Made by a program: the position numbers and the translations under genes. This document shows positions 6,250 through 12,380 of a stretch of DNA of 16,098 nucleotides, one piece after another. Numbering within the stretch: position 1 is the first letter of the stretch; every line of letters begins with the position of its first letter. The DNA lies in assembly GCA_030916575.1 (NCBI GenBank), contig JAUPWJ010000002.1:1-16098 (forward strand). The letters run 5' to 3'. A model generated the notes under the pieces. That model did no database searches. It was not told the origin of the DNA and worked only from the letters and a program-made list of their open reading frames with translations. The DNA comes from Patescibacteria group bacterium (GTDB lineage: Bacteria > Patescibacteriota > Minisyncoccia > Phycocordibacterales > UBA9973).

Positions 6250-6999
6250 TTATTGAACCTGCCTTTTATTTCCGTAAATTATATATAAAATAATTTTATT
6301 ATAGATAAATACCGCAACGAATATATATATCAATAGCCCAATAAAAATTCCAAAGATGTTAAAGATAAACCCAATAAAATTATTATCATACTTATAGATA
6401 ATATATTTATTAGTATCTACAGCTCTTAAGAATGTATACTGAGAAGTAGACCCATCATCATTTTCAATATTATAACTATCAACCATCACACACCTTATGT
6501 CGTTTATGTTCAAATACGAAGCGAATGCATCTATATTAGTAGACAATGTGTAGAAAGTTGGATTAGTTGTAGAAAATAACTTTATATCGTTTTCAATAGC
6601 TATTTCTTTTATTTGTTTGTCTAATTTAGAGGAACAAAAACTTTCTGTATCTGCAACAAACACTGGAGAAGAGTATGGCAATAAAAGTTCTTTATTCTTT
6701 AGGTTGGGGAAATACCCATCAGTGTATAATTCACTATCACTAATTATTTCTTTGTAATTATAAAGCTCATTTATTGAAACTATTTTGTCAGTATAATCAC
6801 TGCTATTTAATTTGCCTGACACAGTGTTGGCATAGCTCCATTGATTAACGATACTTGGATAAGAATTTACCAAGGAAACAACTGCATATATTGCCAGAGA
6901 AATTACAGATAAAATAAACACGACTTTTAAAAACCTGTGCCACCACTTCCTACTTAATTCTAAATCCTCACGATATAACCAAGATGATATTTTTTTCAT
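6250..6999 (-). CDS. Membrane protein with large extracytoplasmic domain, 249 aa
   Basis: The N-terminus SSWLYREDLELSRKWWHRF is basic and aromatic and probably cytoplasmic. It is followed by a membrane helix (about 26-48), a roughly 165-residue domain predicted outside (Ser/Thr/Asp/Tyr-rich, with C117 and C170), a second helix pair or long helix (about 207-236) and a basic end. The topology is therefore N-in, large external loop, C-in. It lies in the same operon between the 271-aa membrane protein (11 nt away) and the recombinase (3 nt). I cannot name a family. A surface or exclusion role would fit an integrative element but is speculation. Confidence 0.85.
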   Translation of the reverse strand: MKKISSWLYREDLELSRKWWHRFLKVVFILSVISLAIYAVVSLVNSYPSIVNQWSYANTVSGKLNSSDYTDKIVSINELYNYKEIISDSELYTDGYFPNLKNKELLLPYSSPVFVADTESFCSSKLDKQIKEIAIENDIKLFSTTNPTFYTLSTNIDAFASYLNINDIRCVMVDSYNIENDDGSTSQYTFLRAVDTNKYIIYKYDNNFIGFIFNIFGIFIGLLIYIFVAVFIYNKIILYIIYGNKRQVQ

Positions 7000-7010
7000 A
7001 TATTTATATA

Positions 7011-7826
7011 TTAATAATTATTAGAATTTCTTCTTCTGACCTCAAAATAAATCATAATTAGTAAAAAAATTATGATCGTGGTTGGAGAAATAGACATACC
7101 ACTAATAAGAGAAATTAGTATTCCTGCTACAATTGCCATACCAGCAATACTTAATAAATAGGCTAATACTTTCCCAAATCTGAAAAATAAATAACTGAAT
7201 GTTGAGTCAGTGTATATAAAATTATCATCATATCCATCATAAAATTTATAATTTGGATTTTCTCGATGTATTTCATACTTTATTGCTCGTATTTTTTGCC
7301 ATTTATCTTCAATAGAAAGAGCCCAGACAACCAAAAGCCCGAGTGCTCCTATAATCAGTATGGCTGTATTAAATCCATTCATCACATATTCTTTTTCGTT
7401 AGAAAAATAAATTATTAACACATATAATCCTGCTCCAAAAAATATAAGAACAGGCATTGCGGTCCATCTCGTTTTTAACATAGGACTACTATATTTTTCT
7501 TTTTCTTTTCTCTTTAACTCTTTTTCTAAAATCAACTTTTTTTCTCTTTCCGCCTCGTTAATCTCTTCTTTTTTAGGTTTATTTAAAATTTTTCTGTTAC
7601 GAAATATTAGATACTTGGCACCACCATGAATTACACTTCTTGCACAAGTGATGACATAGAGTACAGCAGGGATAGAAAATAGGACTATGAGTGCCCAAAA
7701 CGAAGTATAGCTATTACTGTTCGATGGATATATGGCCATACCCACCAAAGAGAGTAAACAAGTTATAAATGTTAGTAATCCTAAAACTCTAATTGGTGAT
7801 ACTTCAATTATTTTATTATTATCCAT
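7011..7826 (-). CDS. Polytopic membrane protein, 271 aa
   Basis: Roughly six membrane helices are visible (about residues 12-32, 42-62, 124-141, 150-169, 216-235 and 243-262). They are split by a highly charged K/E-rich coiled segment at about 83-113 (KKEEINEAEREKKLILEKEL) and a Tyr/Asp-rich loop (YDGYDDNFIYTDS) near 195-208. No transporter or enzyme motif is recognised. It starts 6 nt after the HTH gene's stop and is followed at 11 nt by the 249-aa membrane gene, so the two are probably translated from one mRNA and may form a complex. Function unknown. Confidence 0.85.
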   Translation of the reverse strand: MDNNKIIEVSPIRVLGLLTFITCLLSLVGMAIYPSNSNSYTSFWALIVLFSIPAVLYVITCARSVIHGGAKYLIFRNRKILNKPKKEEINEAEREKKLILEKELKRKEKEKYSSPMLKTRWTAMPVLIFFGAGLYVLIIYFSNEKEYVMNGFNTAILIIGALGLLVVWALSIEDKWQKIRAIKYEIHRENPNYKFYDGYDDNFIYTDSTFSYLFFRFGKVLAYLLSIAGMAIVAGILISLISGMSISPTTIIIFLLIMIYFEVRRRNSNNY

Positions 7827-7832
7827 AAAAAA

Positions 7833-8015
7833 TTATTTTGTCTTAATTTTATTAAGAAAGTTATCAAAGTCCTTTTTCTCTATTCTAAACTCACGACCAA
7901 GCTTATATGCCTTTAAACGACCTGCTTTTATATATCGGTAAATCGTCATAATATTTACCTCTAACTGTTTAGCTAGATCCTCTGCTTTATAAAATGGTTT
8001 ATTCTTGTTTTGCAT
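7833..8015 (-). CDS. Excisionase-like helix-turn-helix protein (HTH_17 type), 60 aa
   Basis: I start at ATG 8015 (MQNKNKPFYKAEDLA), since the longer frame from 8054 would overlap the 110-aa gene further and adds only a basic non-conserved stretch. YKAEDLAKQLEVNIMTIYRY is the helix-turn-helix, followed by KAGRLKAYKLGREFRIEKKDF, the wing and final helix typical of the excisionase/MerR-like DNA-binding family. At 60 aa the protein is only this domain. In the operon of a serine integrase it is a natural candidate for a recombination directionality factor or for a repressor of the element's promoters. It overlaps the upstream 110-aa gene by 17 nt, implying translational coupling. Confidence 0.85.
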   Translation of the reverse strand: MQNKNKPFYKAEDLAKQLEVNIMTIYRYIKAGRLKAYKLGREFRIEKKDFDNFLNKIKTK

Positions 8016-8331
8016 TTTTGTATTTTTTAATTTCTTCAAAATAAGCCTCTTCATCTATCTCTTTATCAAGAAACTCTCTTGCGGAAAATTTACAGTCCTC
8101 AGCTCTTATAAATGGGTCGTCTCCAAACATAGCCCATTGGGCTGTTACATCCCTTAATGTCATTCCATCCTTATAAATATAAGCGAGACTATCTAGTAGT
8201 ATTTCCTTACATTTATTTATAGCATCTTCTGCATTATCAAATTCAGCTTGCTTTTGATAACTATTAGGGTCAAGCATAGCGTGATAATTGTCATCTATCC
8301 AAACCTCATATTTTTTATTAGTTGAATCCAT
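7999..8331 (-). CDS. Conserved hypothetical protein, 110 aa
   Basis: This is a soluble acidic protein. The sequence KYEVWIDDNYHAMLD, the segment AEFDNAEDAINKCKEIL, the phrase YKDGMTLRDV and FGDDPFIRAEDCKFSAREF fit a widespread family of small conserved proteins ('YxVWxDDNFHY...FGEDPFI') that I recognise by pattern but whose function is not known to me. It has the best promoter of the element: TTGATA, 17 nt, TATAAT, with the -10 ending 6 nt before the ATG, so it heads the operon running through the HTH gene to the recombinase. Direct repeats inside that promoter suggest repressor control. Confidence 0.8.
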   Translation of the reverse strand: MDSTNKKYEVWIDDNYHAMLDPNSYQKQAEFDNAEDAINKCKEILLDSLAYIYKDGMTLRDVTAQWAMFGDDPFIRAEDCKFSAREFLDKEIDEEAYFEEIKKYKNAKQE

Positions 8332-8337
8332 GCTTTT

Positions 8338-8366
8338 ATTATACTTTACAATGCTTTACATATCAA
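8338..8366 (-). promoter_or_regulatory. Consensus promoter with in-built direct repeats
   Basis: On the minus strand, TTGATA (8366-8361), a 17-nt spacer and TATAAT (8343-8338) precede ATG 8331. The spacer is two TGTAAAG copies spaced 10 bp apart (plus strand CTTTACA at 8344-8350 and 8354-8360), a likely operator. The same CTTTA motif repeats at 10514-10530. Confidence 0.75.
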
Positions 8367-8369
8367 TTT

Positions 8370-9485
8370 CTAGTCAGTGGACATCTTTTTATGCTTATAC
8401 GGCTTATATTCGTCAAGACTTTTATCTATCTGCGTAACCCAATCTCGGAGATTATTTTTTGCTATTAATTCACTTGCATCCTGCATATCTTTTGCAATTC
8501 TGTACCAAGTTCTATCGTGGGAATATTTTGAAATAATCGTCCGAAGTTGCCTTAATCCATTCTCATCTTTTGCTAACATAAACAGTCCAAGTAAGTATAT
8601 TGCCTTCTTTGGTTTTAAATCTTTTTCCGCTAAAAATAAAGTTCTTAGTGCATCTTTTATACTTATTGATAAAGAAAAGATGCCAAAATTACGATCTTTG
8701 ATAACCTTTTTCCAGTAATCTATAACAACCCTTTTACTCATTTCAACGTTAAACACTTGCTTGAAGGATGGGTTTTTTTGATAACCTAAATTTTCAATAA
8801 TTTTATTCATTTTTTGCTTTTGGCTTAATCTAACCTCAAACCTAATAACTTCTTTTGGTCCATTCTCTTTAAGTTCTGAAAATAGGCTTTTCTGGTATAG
8901 CGTTTGGTCCTTGTCTATTGCCCTCTTTTTGCTTTTATTTAAATCGGACATTTTGTCATAAATAACAAACTGATGAGAGGTTGCGTGAGCATATAAACTT
9001 TGTCCGTCGTTAATAAATCTTGTCTTTGCAAAATCAAAACTCTTTCGTAAATCAACCTTATTCATTTCAGAAATTAAATGACCGACTGTATATCCCTCTT
9101 GAATAACTATATTCTTTGAAAAATGGACCGAGCTTACAGGGGCATTTTCGAGTAATGGCTTTGAAACTATTACGCCCATAGATTTTAGCCTGTCCTGTAA
9201 AGTTTCAATTACGCTAATAAAATCTTTTTCTTCAAGTTCTTCTAGGTTGTTAAGATATATAAGTTTTGGGACCGAAAATTCCATTCTTACATTCGCTTCT
9301 TGAGAGAAATTACGTCTGTAACCAGTCAGACGTGGAAAATATTTTCCAGTTTCTTTTTCTGCCTTACTGGGATTACGGACAAACTTTTCATAATGATCTG
9401 TTTTAGAATATAGTTCCCAGTTTGAAATACCCTGAAGAAAAGACATTTGGTTTTTTGGTATTAATAAACATATTGTATCAATCAT
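8370..9485 (-). CDS. Rolling-circle replication initiator-like protein (phage gene II/X type), 371 aa
   Basis: It opens MIDTICLLIPKNQM, the usual start of filamentous-phage gene II-like and related plasmid replication proteins. It also contains the family-like segments YFPRLTGYRR, HQFVIYDKMSDL and a strand reading EVIRFEVRLSQ. The C-terminal half (about 240-371) is helical and basic. Family knowledge: these proteins nick the replication origin and start rolling-circle synthesis. I do not see an unambiguous HUH or catalytic tyrosine motif by eye, so the mechanism is inferred from overall likeness. It follows the 48-aa gene by 12 nt. In an integrative element it would replicate the excised circle or act in transfer. 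Confidence 0.65.
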   Translation of the reverse strand: MIDTICLLIPKNQMSFLQGISNWELYSKTDHYEKFVRNPSKAEKETGKYFPRLTGYRRNFSQEANVRMEFSVPKLIYLNNLEELEEKDFISVIETLQDRLKSMGVIVSKPLLENAPVSSVHFSKNIVIQEGYTVGHLISEMNKVDLRKSFDFAKTRFINDGQSLYAHATSHQFVIYDKMSDLNKSKKRAIDKDQTLYQKSLFSELKENGPKEVIRFEVRLSQKQKMNKIIENLGYQKNPSFKQVFNVEMSKRVVIDYWKKVIKDRNFGIFSLSISIKDALRTLFLAEKDLKPKKAIYLLGLFMLAKDENGLRQLRTIISKYSHDRTWYRIAKDMQDASELIAKNNLRDWVTQIDKSLDEYKPYKHKKMSTD

Positions 9486-9497
9486 TTTTTGTCTTTT

Positions 9498-9644
9498 TTA
9501 ATCTGATAATGAGGCAGAATTTTGTTTTTTATCTTCCTCTATAAGCCATACAAAAGCACCGACCAGCCTTTGCTTTTCTTCTAAAGAAAGATCATCTATT
9601 TCGAAATCATTCTCGATTTCTTTTTTAAAAACAATTTCCTGCAT
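9498..9644 (-). CDS. Small acidic protein, 48 aa
   Basis: The frame MQEIVFKKEIENDFEIDDLS continues with LEEKQRLVGAFVWLIEE and ends SASLSD. It is acidic and helical, with no membrane segment. Its stop is 12 nt before the Rep start, and its ATG lies directly after a hairpin with a T-run (9648-9678), suggesting attenuated expression. A short acidic protein upstream of a replication initiator could be a copy-control or antirepressor factor, but there is no direct support. Confidence 0.55.
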   Translation of the reverse strand: MQEIVFKKEIENDFEIDDLSLEEKQRLVGAFVWLIEEDKKQNSASLSD

Positions 9645-9647
9645 AAA

Positions 9648-9678
9648 AATAACCCATAGGTTATGCCTACAGGTTATT
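9648..9678 (-). terminator. Hairpin with T-run: attenuator or terminator before the 48-aa gene
   Basis: AATAACC/GGTTATT (7 bp) and TAGG/CCTA (4 bp), separated by a 2x2 internal loop, form a stem with a short loop, followed on the minus strand by TTTT just before ATG 9644. It would end transcription from the 268-aa gene or attenuate the 48-aa gene and Rep. Confidence 0.65.
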
Positions 9679-9703
9679 CTTTCTTTACTTTGATGTATAA
9701 GAA

Positions 9704-10510
9704 TTAACTAATATCATTTAATTTCTTATTTCTTTTTCTTTTTTCAAGACTGATTATCTTACCAATATGACCGTCATCTAGATATTCTTTGAATTTTAAA
9801 GCCAACATCTCTCTTATTTTTGAAATTGGTAAGTTTCTATTATCAAAAATAAAATCATCTCTTTCTCTGTGTTTTTTTGTTCTAATTTTAAAGCTTCTAT
9901 TTTCTTCAGACTTAGCATATTTTTTTATATGGACCCATTTTTTTGATATAAAATCTTTTAACTGGTTTTGAGATATTTCTGGATTTATAAATAAAGCTAC
10001 GGGGTATTTTTTAGACACAAACTCAAAATGATCGTACAAACATTTTAAAAGAAAATGATCTTCATTATCATACTCACTAAGCGTTGTAGGAATATGCTCT
10101 ATTTTAAATAAGTCATTTTCATCATCAAACATTTCAACTGGTATATCAAATTTTCTATTAAAAAAGACATACATCCTTAGGTTAATTTTAATATATCTAC
10201 TATCAAAACATTTATGGTGAGCAAATCCATTACATGCATTAATTATTCCAAGTTGAATACTTTTGCCTTTATTTTCTCCCTCCAATAGAGACTTCTCTGT
10301 AATATGGAATTCCACTTTTGGAACATAGAAATCTAGAATAATCTCTTCTTCAATAGACTTTAGATGCTCTTTTGTCAGCTCTAAACCATCTTTTGGTAGT
10401 CCTAAAATCTCTCTCATTTTCTTAATAAAATCCAAGGTTTCTTCTTTTCTAATGAATTCCTCAAATAGATCTTTAGTATAGAGAGATGATTTAGCCTCTT
10501 TCTTTTTCAT
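9704..10510 (-). CDS. Hypothetical protein, 268 aa
   Basis: This is a soluble, highly charged protein (K, E, D, F rich) with no signal or membrane segment. A central region (about 75-150) carries NACNGFAHHKCFDSRYIKIN and further aromatic residues. The basic C-terminus ISKIREMLALKFKEYLDDGH followed by KIISLEKRKRNKK looks like a helix-turn-helix-type DNA-binding tail, an inference only. It is divergent from the DUF3800 gene, sharing a short intergenic region with CTTTA repeats. It may be a regulator or replication-accessory protein of the element. Family not recognised. Confidence 0.8.
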   Translation of the reverse strand: MKKKEAKSSLYTKDLFEEFIRKEETLDFIKKMREILGLPKDGLELTKEHLKSIEEEIILDFYVPKVEFHITEKSLLEGENKGKSIQLGIINACNGFAHHKCFDSRYIKINLRMYVFFNRKFDIPVEMFDDENDLFKIEHIPTTLSEYDNEDHFLLKCLYDHFEFVSKKYPVALFINPEISQNQLKDFISKKWVHIKKYAKSEENRSFKIRTKKHRERDDFIFDNRNLPISKIREMLALKFKEYLDDGHIGKIISLEKRKRNKKLNDIS

Positions 10511-10513
10511 ATT

Positions 10514-10542
10514 CTTTACTTTACTTTACAATCTAATATAAT
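10514..10542. promoter_or_regulatory. Divergent promoter region with CTTTA repeats
   Basis: Three consecutive CTTTA units end in CA (10514-10530), the same motif as in the 8344-8360 promoter. TATAAT at 10537-10542 serves the plus-strand DUF3800 gene (9 nt to its ATG), and an overlapping AATATA may serve the minus-strand gene. This is a plausible shared operator. Confidence 0.55.
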
Positions 10543-10551
10543 TCAAGTGTT

Positions 10552-11337
10552 ATGGAGACAGAAAAGGAAGAAATAAATAATAAAATTATTAATTCTTTTA
10601 CTTTATATTTAGATGAAACAGGGGATCATCTTTTATATTCAGAGGAAGAATATATTAAAAATCCAGATTTAGAAAGCCATTGCTCTCTGATGGGCTTTAT
10701 AGTTCCAGACAACAATAAAAATCAACTAAAAAAAGAAATGTCTGAGCTTAAAAAATATTTTTGGAGGACAGATGATGTTGTCCTGCATAGCGTTGAAATA
10801 AGACACCGAAAAGGATTATTTGCTATTTTCCATTATGGCCCGAAGCTATATGATGAGTTTAAGATAAAAATAATTGAAATTATAAAGTCTGTAAAACCCA
10901 AAATAGTTTGCTCTTCTTTAGACAAAAGAACTTGGATAAAAAGATATCCCCGAAAATGGCATTTTAAAGATGATCCGTACGAACAGGCATTTATCTTTTT
11001 ACTAGAAAAATATGCATGGTTTCTAAATACACAGTCTGGGGAAAATGTAGTCGGAAAAATTTCTTTAGAGAAAAGAACCCCTGAAAAAGATAGGGCTATT
11101 AAAAAAGCTTATTTTTGGACGATAAATAACGGAACTCAGTATAAGAATAAAGATTACTTTAAAAAACTTTCTAGAAAAATAGATTTTAAAGATAAAAGAT
11201 TTAATATTGCAGGATCACAATTAAGTGACTATTGTTCATATCCTTTTTATGTTAATCATAAATATCCTGAGAGAGATAATAAGCTATACAGTCTACTGTC
11301 TGAATATATTCATTTTCATAAAAAATGGCCTGTTTAA
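10552..11337 (+). CDS. DUF3800 domain protein, 261 aa
   Basis: The N-terminal motif FTLYLDETGDH (D21, E22, D25) is the hallmark of DUF3800, a family with an RNase H-like fold prediction and acidic residues in the active site. Further acidic or polar motifs follow at about 75-90 (DVVLHSVEIRH) and near the C-terminus (IAGSQLSDYCSYPFYVNHK), where the conserved Q-L-[AS]-D element sits. The length fits the family. DUF3800 proteins are frequent cargo on mobile elements and in defence neighbourhoods; their activity is not established. It is the only plus-strand gene of the second element and the last before tail B. It has its own promoter and an AT-rich 3' region. Confidence 0.88.
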   Translation: METEKEEINNKIINSFTLYLDETGDHLLYSEEEYIKNPDLESHCSLMGFIVPDNNKNQLKKEMSELKKYFWRTDDVVLHSVEIRHRKGLFAIFHYGPKLYDEFKIKIIEIIKSVKPKIVCSSLDKRTWIKRYPRKWHFKDDPYEQAFIFLLEKYAWFLNTQSGENVVGKISLEKRTPEKDRAIKKAYFWTINNGTQYKNKDYFKKLSRKIDFKDKRFNIAGSQLSDYCSYPFYVNHKYPERDNKLYSLLSEYIHFHKKWPV

Positions 11338-11344
11338 GGCAACA

Positions 11345-11370
11345 CAAAAGGGCCATTACAGACCCTTTTG
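11345..11370 (+). terminator. Hairpin after the DUF3800 gene
   Basis: CAAAAGGG and CCCTTTTG form an 8-bp stem with a 10-nt loop, 8 nt after the stop. There is no T-run after it, so termination strength is uncertain. The sequence from 11371 to 11463 is AT-rich and holds only a TATACAA/TTGTATA inverted repeat (11417-11442). Confidence 0.5.
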
Positions 11371-11463
11371 CACCCCCCATACGAAGGGAAAATATCACTA
11401 AATGATACTTTTATATTATACAAAAATAGTAAAAATTGTATAGCATTTTAAAAAAAACTGGCT

Positions 11464-11568
11464 CTAGGGTTCAAGTATCGGAAATAATCCCCAAATACCG
11501 CTAAAGTGTAAATCACTTTTAATCTTGGTCCAATTTGCAGTTCTAAACTTGTCCAATAGAGGGAGCCA
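11464..11568 (-). pseudogene. Orphan recombinase C-terminal tail (copy B), putative attR
   Basis: The minus strand encodes 34 residues and a stop, beginning WLPLLDKFRTANWTKIKSD and ending FPILEP. It has no start codon and no body upstream; its W codon lies 4 nt from a terminator stem. It shares the W-L-x-x-x-D-x-F/V-R pattern with the recombinase end and is clearly homologous to copy C. Under the tail-exchange model this is the native C-terminus that the 507-aa recombinase would carry in the excised circular form. Confidence 0.6.
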
Positions 11569-11572
11569 CGTC

Positions 11573-11603
11573 AAAAACAGCTCTTTTTAAAAGAGCTGTT
11601 TTT
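11573..11603. terminator. Strong bidirectional hairpin terminator
   Basis: AAAAACAGCTC and GAGCTGTTTTT are perfect inverted repeats extended by further A/T pairs, 4 nt after the W codon of tail B. It lies downstream of the minus-strand DKNYY gene. Confidence 0.85.
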
Positions 11604-11686
11604 GTATGGAAATGATATAAAATGAGCAAAAGTATTTTTGTTGATTGGTGTATCCAAATCTAAATACCTCTCTTAATAACTCTATC

Positions 11687-12169
11687 TTATTCCTGATTTG
11701 AGTTTTCCAAATATTCTTCTTCGGTAACTTTATAGGTTGAAGAGAAATAGCTATTTTTATCTCGTGAATATCGCTTGTCCAAAACCTCAAAGGTCGCCGG
11801 GTCTGCCCCAGGTATTATTTGCGTTCCAGTATAAACATTGTTCTTATCTTTAGCATAATGCGGTGGAGAGTCTTTATGTTGAATCTCCTCAAATGTTTTG
11901 CCGTCTGCTCCTTTTATCCAATGCATTTTATCTACCCATGAATTAGGGTAGCCGAACTGATGGAAATAAACTCTACTACCAGCAATTGCGTAAGGACTTT
12001 GAAATATTCTCCCTTTATGACCGTTATATTCATACTCTTTTACTTCTAAATTACGACGAGCAATTTGTTTGTAAATAAAATTCTGACCAATATAAATGAT
12101 TAAGATAAAAATAGGGACAAGCCAAATGTATATAAATTTTATTTTCTTCATAGATTTATTAAATAACAT
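11687..12169 (-). CDS. DKNYY-repeat membrane-anchored protein, 160 aa
   Basis: Start ATG 12169 is favoured over the internal ATG (M7) because TATTAT at 12176-12181 ends 6 nt before it, giving a leaderless mRNA. The protein has a basic N-terminus, one membrane helix (about 11-28) and an exported part. YAKDKNNVYTG (105-115) and YSRDKNSYFS (134-143) are DKN(N/S)xY/F-type repeats flanking IIPGADPATFEVLD (118-131), which is diagnostic of the DKNYY family. This family is found on bacterial surfaces and its function is unknown. It is the only gene between tails B and C. Confidence 0.85.
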   Translation of the reverse strand: MLFNKSMKKIKFIYIWLVPIFILIIYIGQNFIYKQIARRNLEVKEYEYNGHKGRIFQSPYAIAGSRVYFHQFGYPNSWVDKMHWIKGADGKTFEEIQHKDSPPHYAKDKNNVYTGTQIIPGADPATFEVLDKRYSRDKNSYFSSTYKVTEEEYLENSNQE

Positions 12170-12175
12170 AGTCGT

Positions 12176-12181
12176 ATAATA
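12176..12181 (-). promoter_or_regulatory. -10 box of the DKNYY gene
   Basis: TATTAT on the minus strand, 6 nt before ATG 12169; leaderless configuration. Confidence 0.5.
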
Positions 12182-12239
12182 TCAGTTTAAACAGAGATTT
12201 ACTATTTGTCATAATATGTGCCCTTTTTATTTAGTAGTT

Positions 12240-12344
12240 CTAAAGTGCATAATCTGGAAACATCTCAAAAACTTTTGAAAATTCCAATTCCCTCTTAATT
12301 TCATTCCAGTTTAAAGTTCTGAACGTATCCACTAGAGGGAGCAT
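12240..12344 (-). pseudogene. Orphan recombinase C-terminal tail (copy C)
   Basis: The minus strand encodes 34 residues starting MLPLVDTFRTLNWNEIKRE and ending FPDYAL, then TAG. It is exactly the length of copy B and identical to it at 16 of 34 residues (LPL, D, FRT, NW, IK, L, FS and FP positions among them). The W codon is changed to ATG here, so an independent 34-aa gene is a formal alternative. It abuts a terminator hairpin (12346-12380) like the other orphan tails. Confidence 0.55.
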
Positions 12345-12345
12345 A

Positions 12346-12380
12346 ATAAAAAAAGTCCTATGTTATAGGACTTTTTTTAT
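12346..12380. terminator. Hairpin terminator of the exported-protein gene
   Basis: ATAAAAAAAGTCCTA and TAGGACTTTTTTTAT are a perfect 15-bp inverted repeat. It overlaps the stop codon of the minus-strand gene by one base and lies next to tail C. Confidence 0.9.

Larger units (their letters stand above)
4765..11568. mobile_element. Putative integrative element 2 with serine recombinase, excisionase-like HTH and RC-Rep
   Basis: The left boundary is the W codon of the recombinase, where tail D (4723-4764) begins. The right boundary is the matching W codon of tail B (11464-11568), next to a terminator. Both carry the plus-strand core GGAGCCA in the same orientation, as attL and attR should. Contents: recombinase, two membrane proteins, HTH excisionase-like protein, 110-aa conserved protein, gene II-like Rep, 48-aa and 268-aa unknowns and a DUF3800 protein. 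No capsid, Zot-type ATPase or relaxase gene is seen. The boundaries are inferred, not proven. Confidence 0.5.
11569..12344. mobile_element. Mini-cassette flanked by orphan tails B and C
   Basis: A 776-bp segment lies between two homologous tails in the same orientation. It carries only one terminator and the DKNYY gene. It looks like a remnant insertion or non-autonomous cassette mobilisable in trans. No transposase or recombinase lies within. Confidence 0.35.

Noticed and set aside
4765..11568. Filamentous (inovirus-like) prophage
   Set aside because: A gene II-like Rep is present, but no Zot-type ATPase, short coat-protein genes or minor coat adsorption protein can be recognised.
11464..12378. 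Two paralogous plus-strand small RNAs ending in intrinsic terminators (copies B and C)
   Set aside because: The similarity is better explained on the minus strand as coding: both open frames are exactly 34 codons, substitutions fit protein conservation, and the motif matches the recombinase C-terminus.
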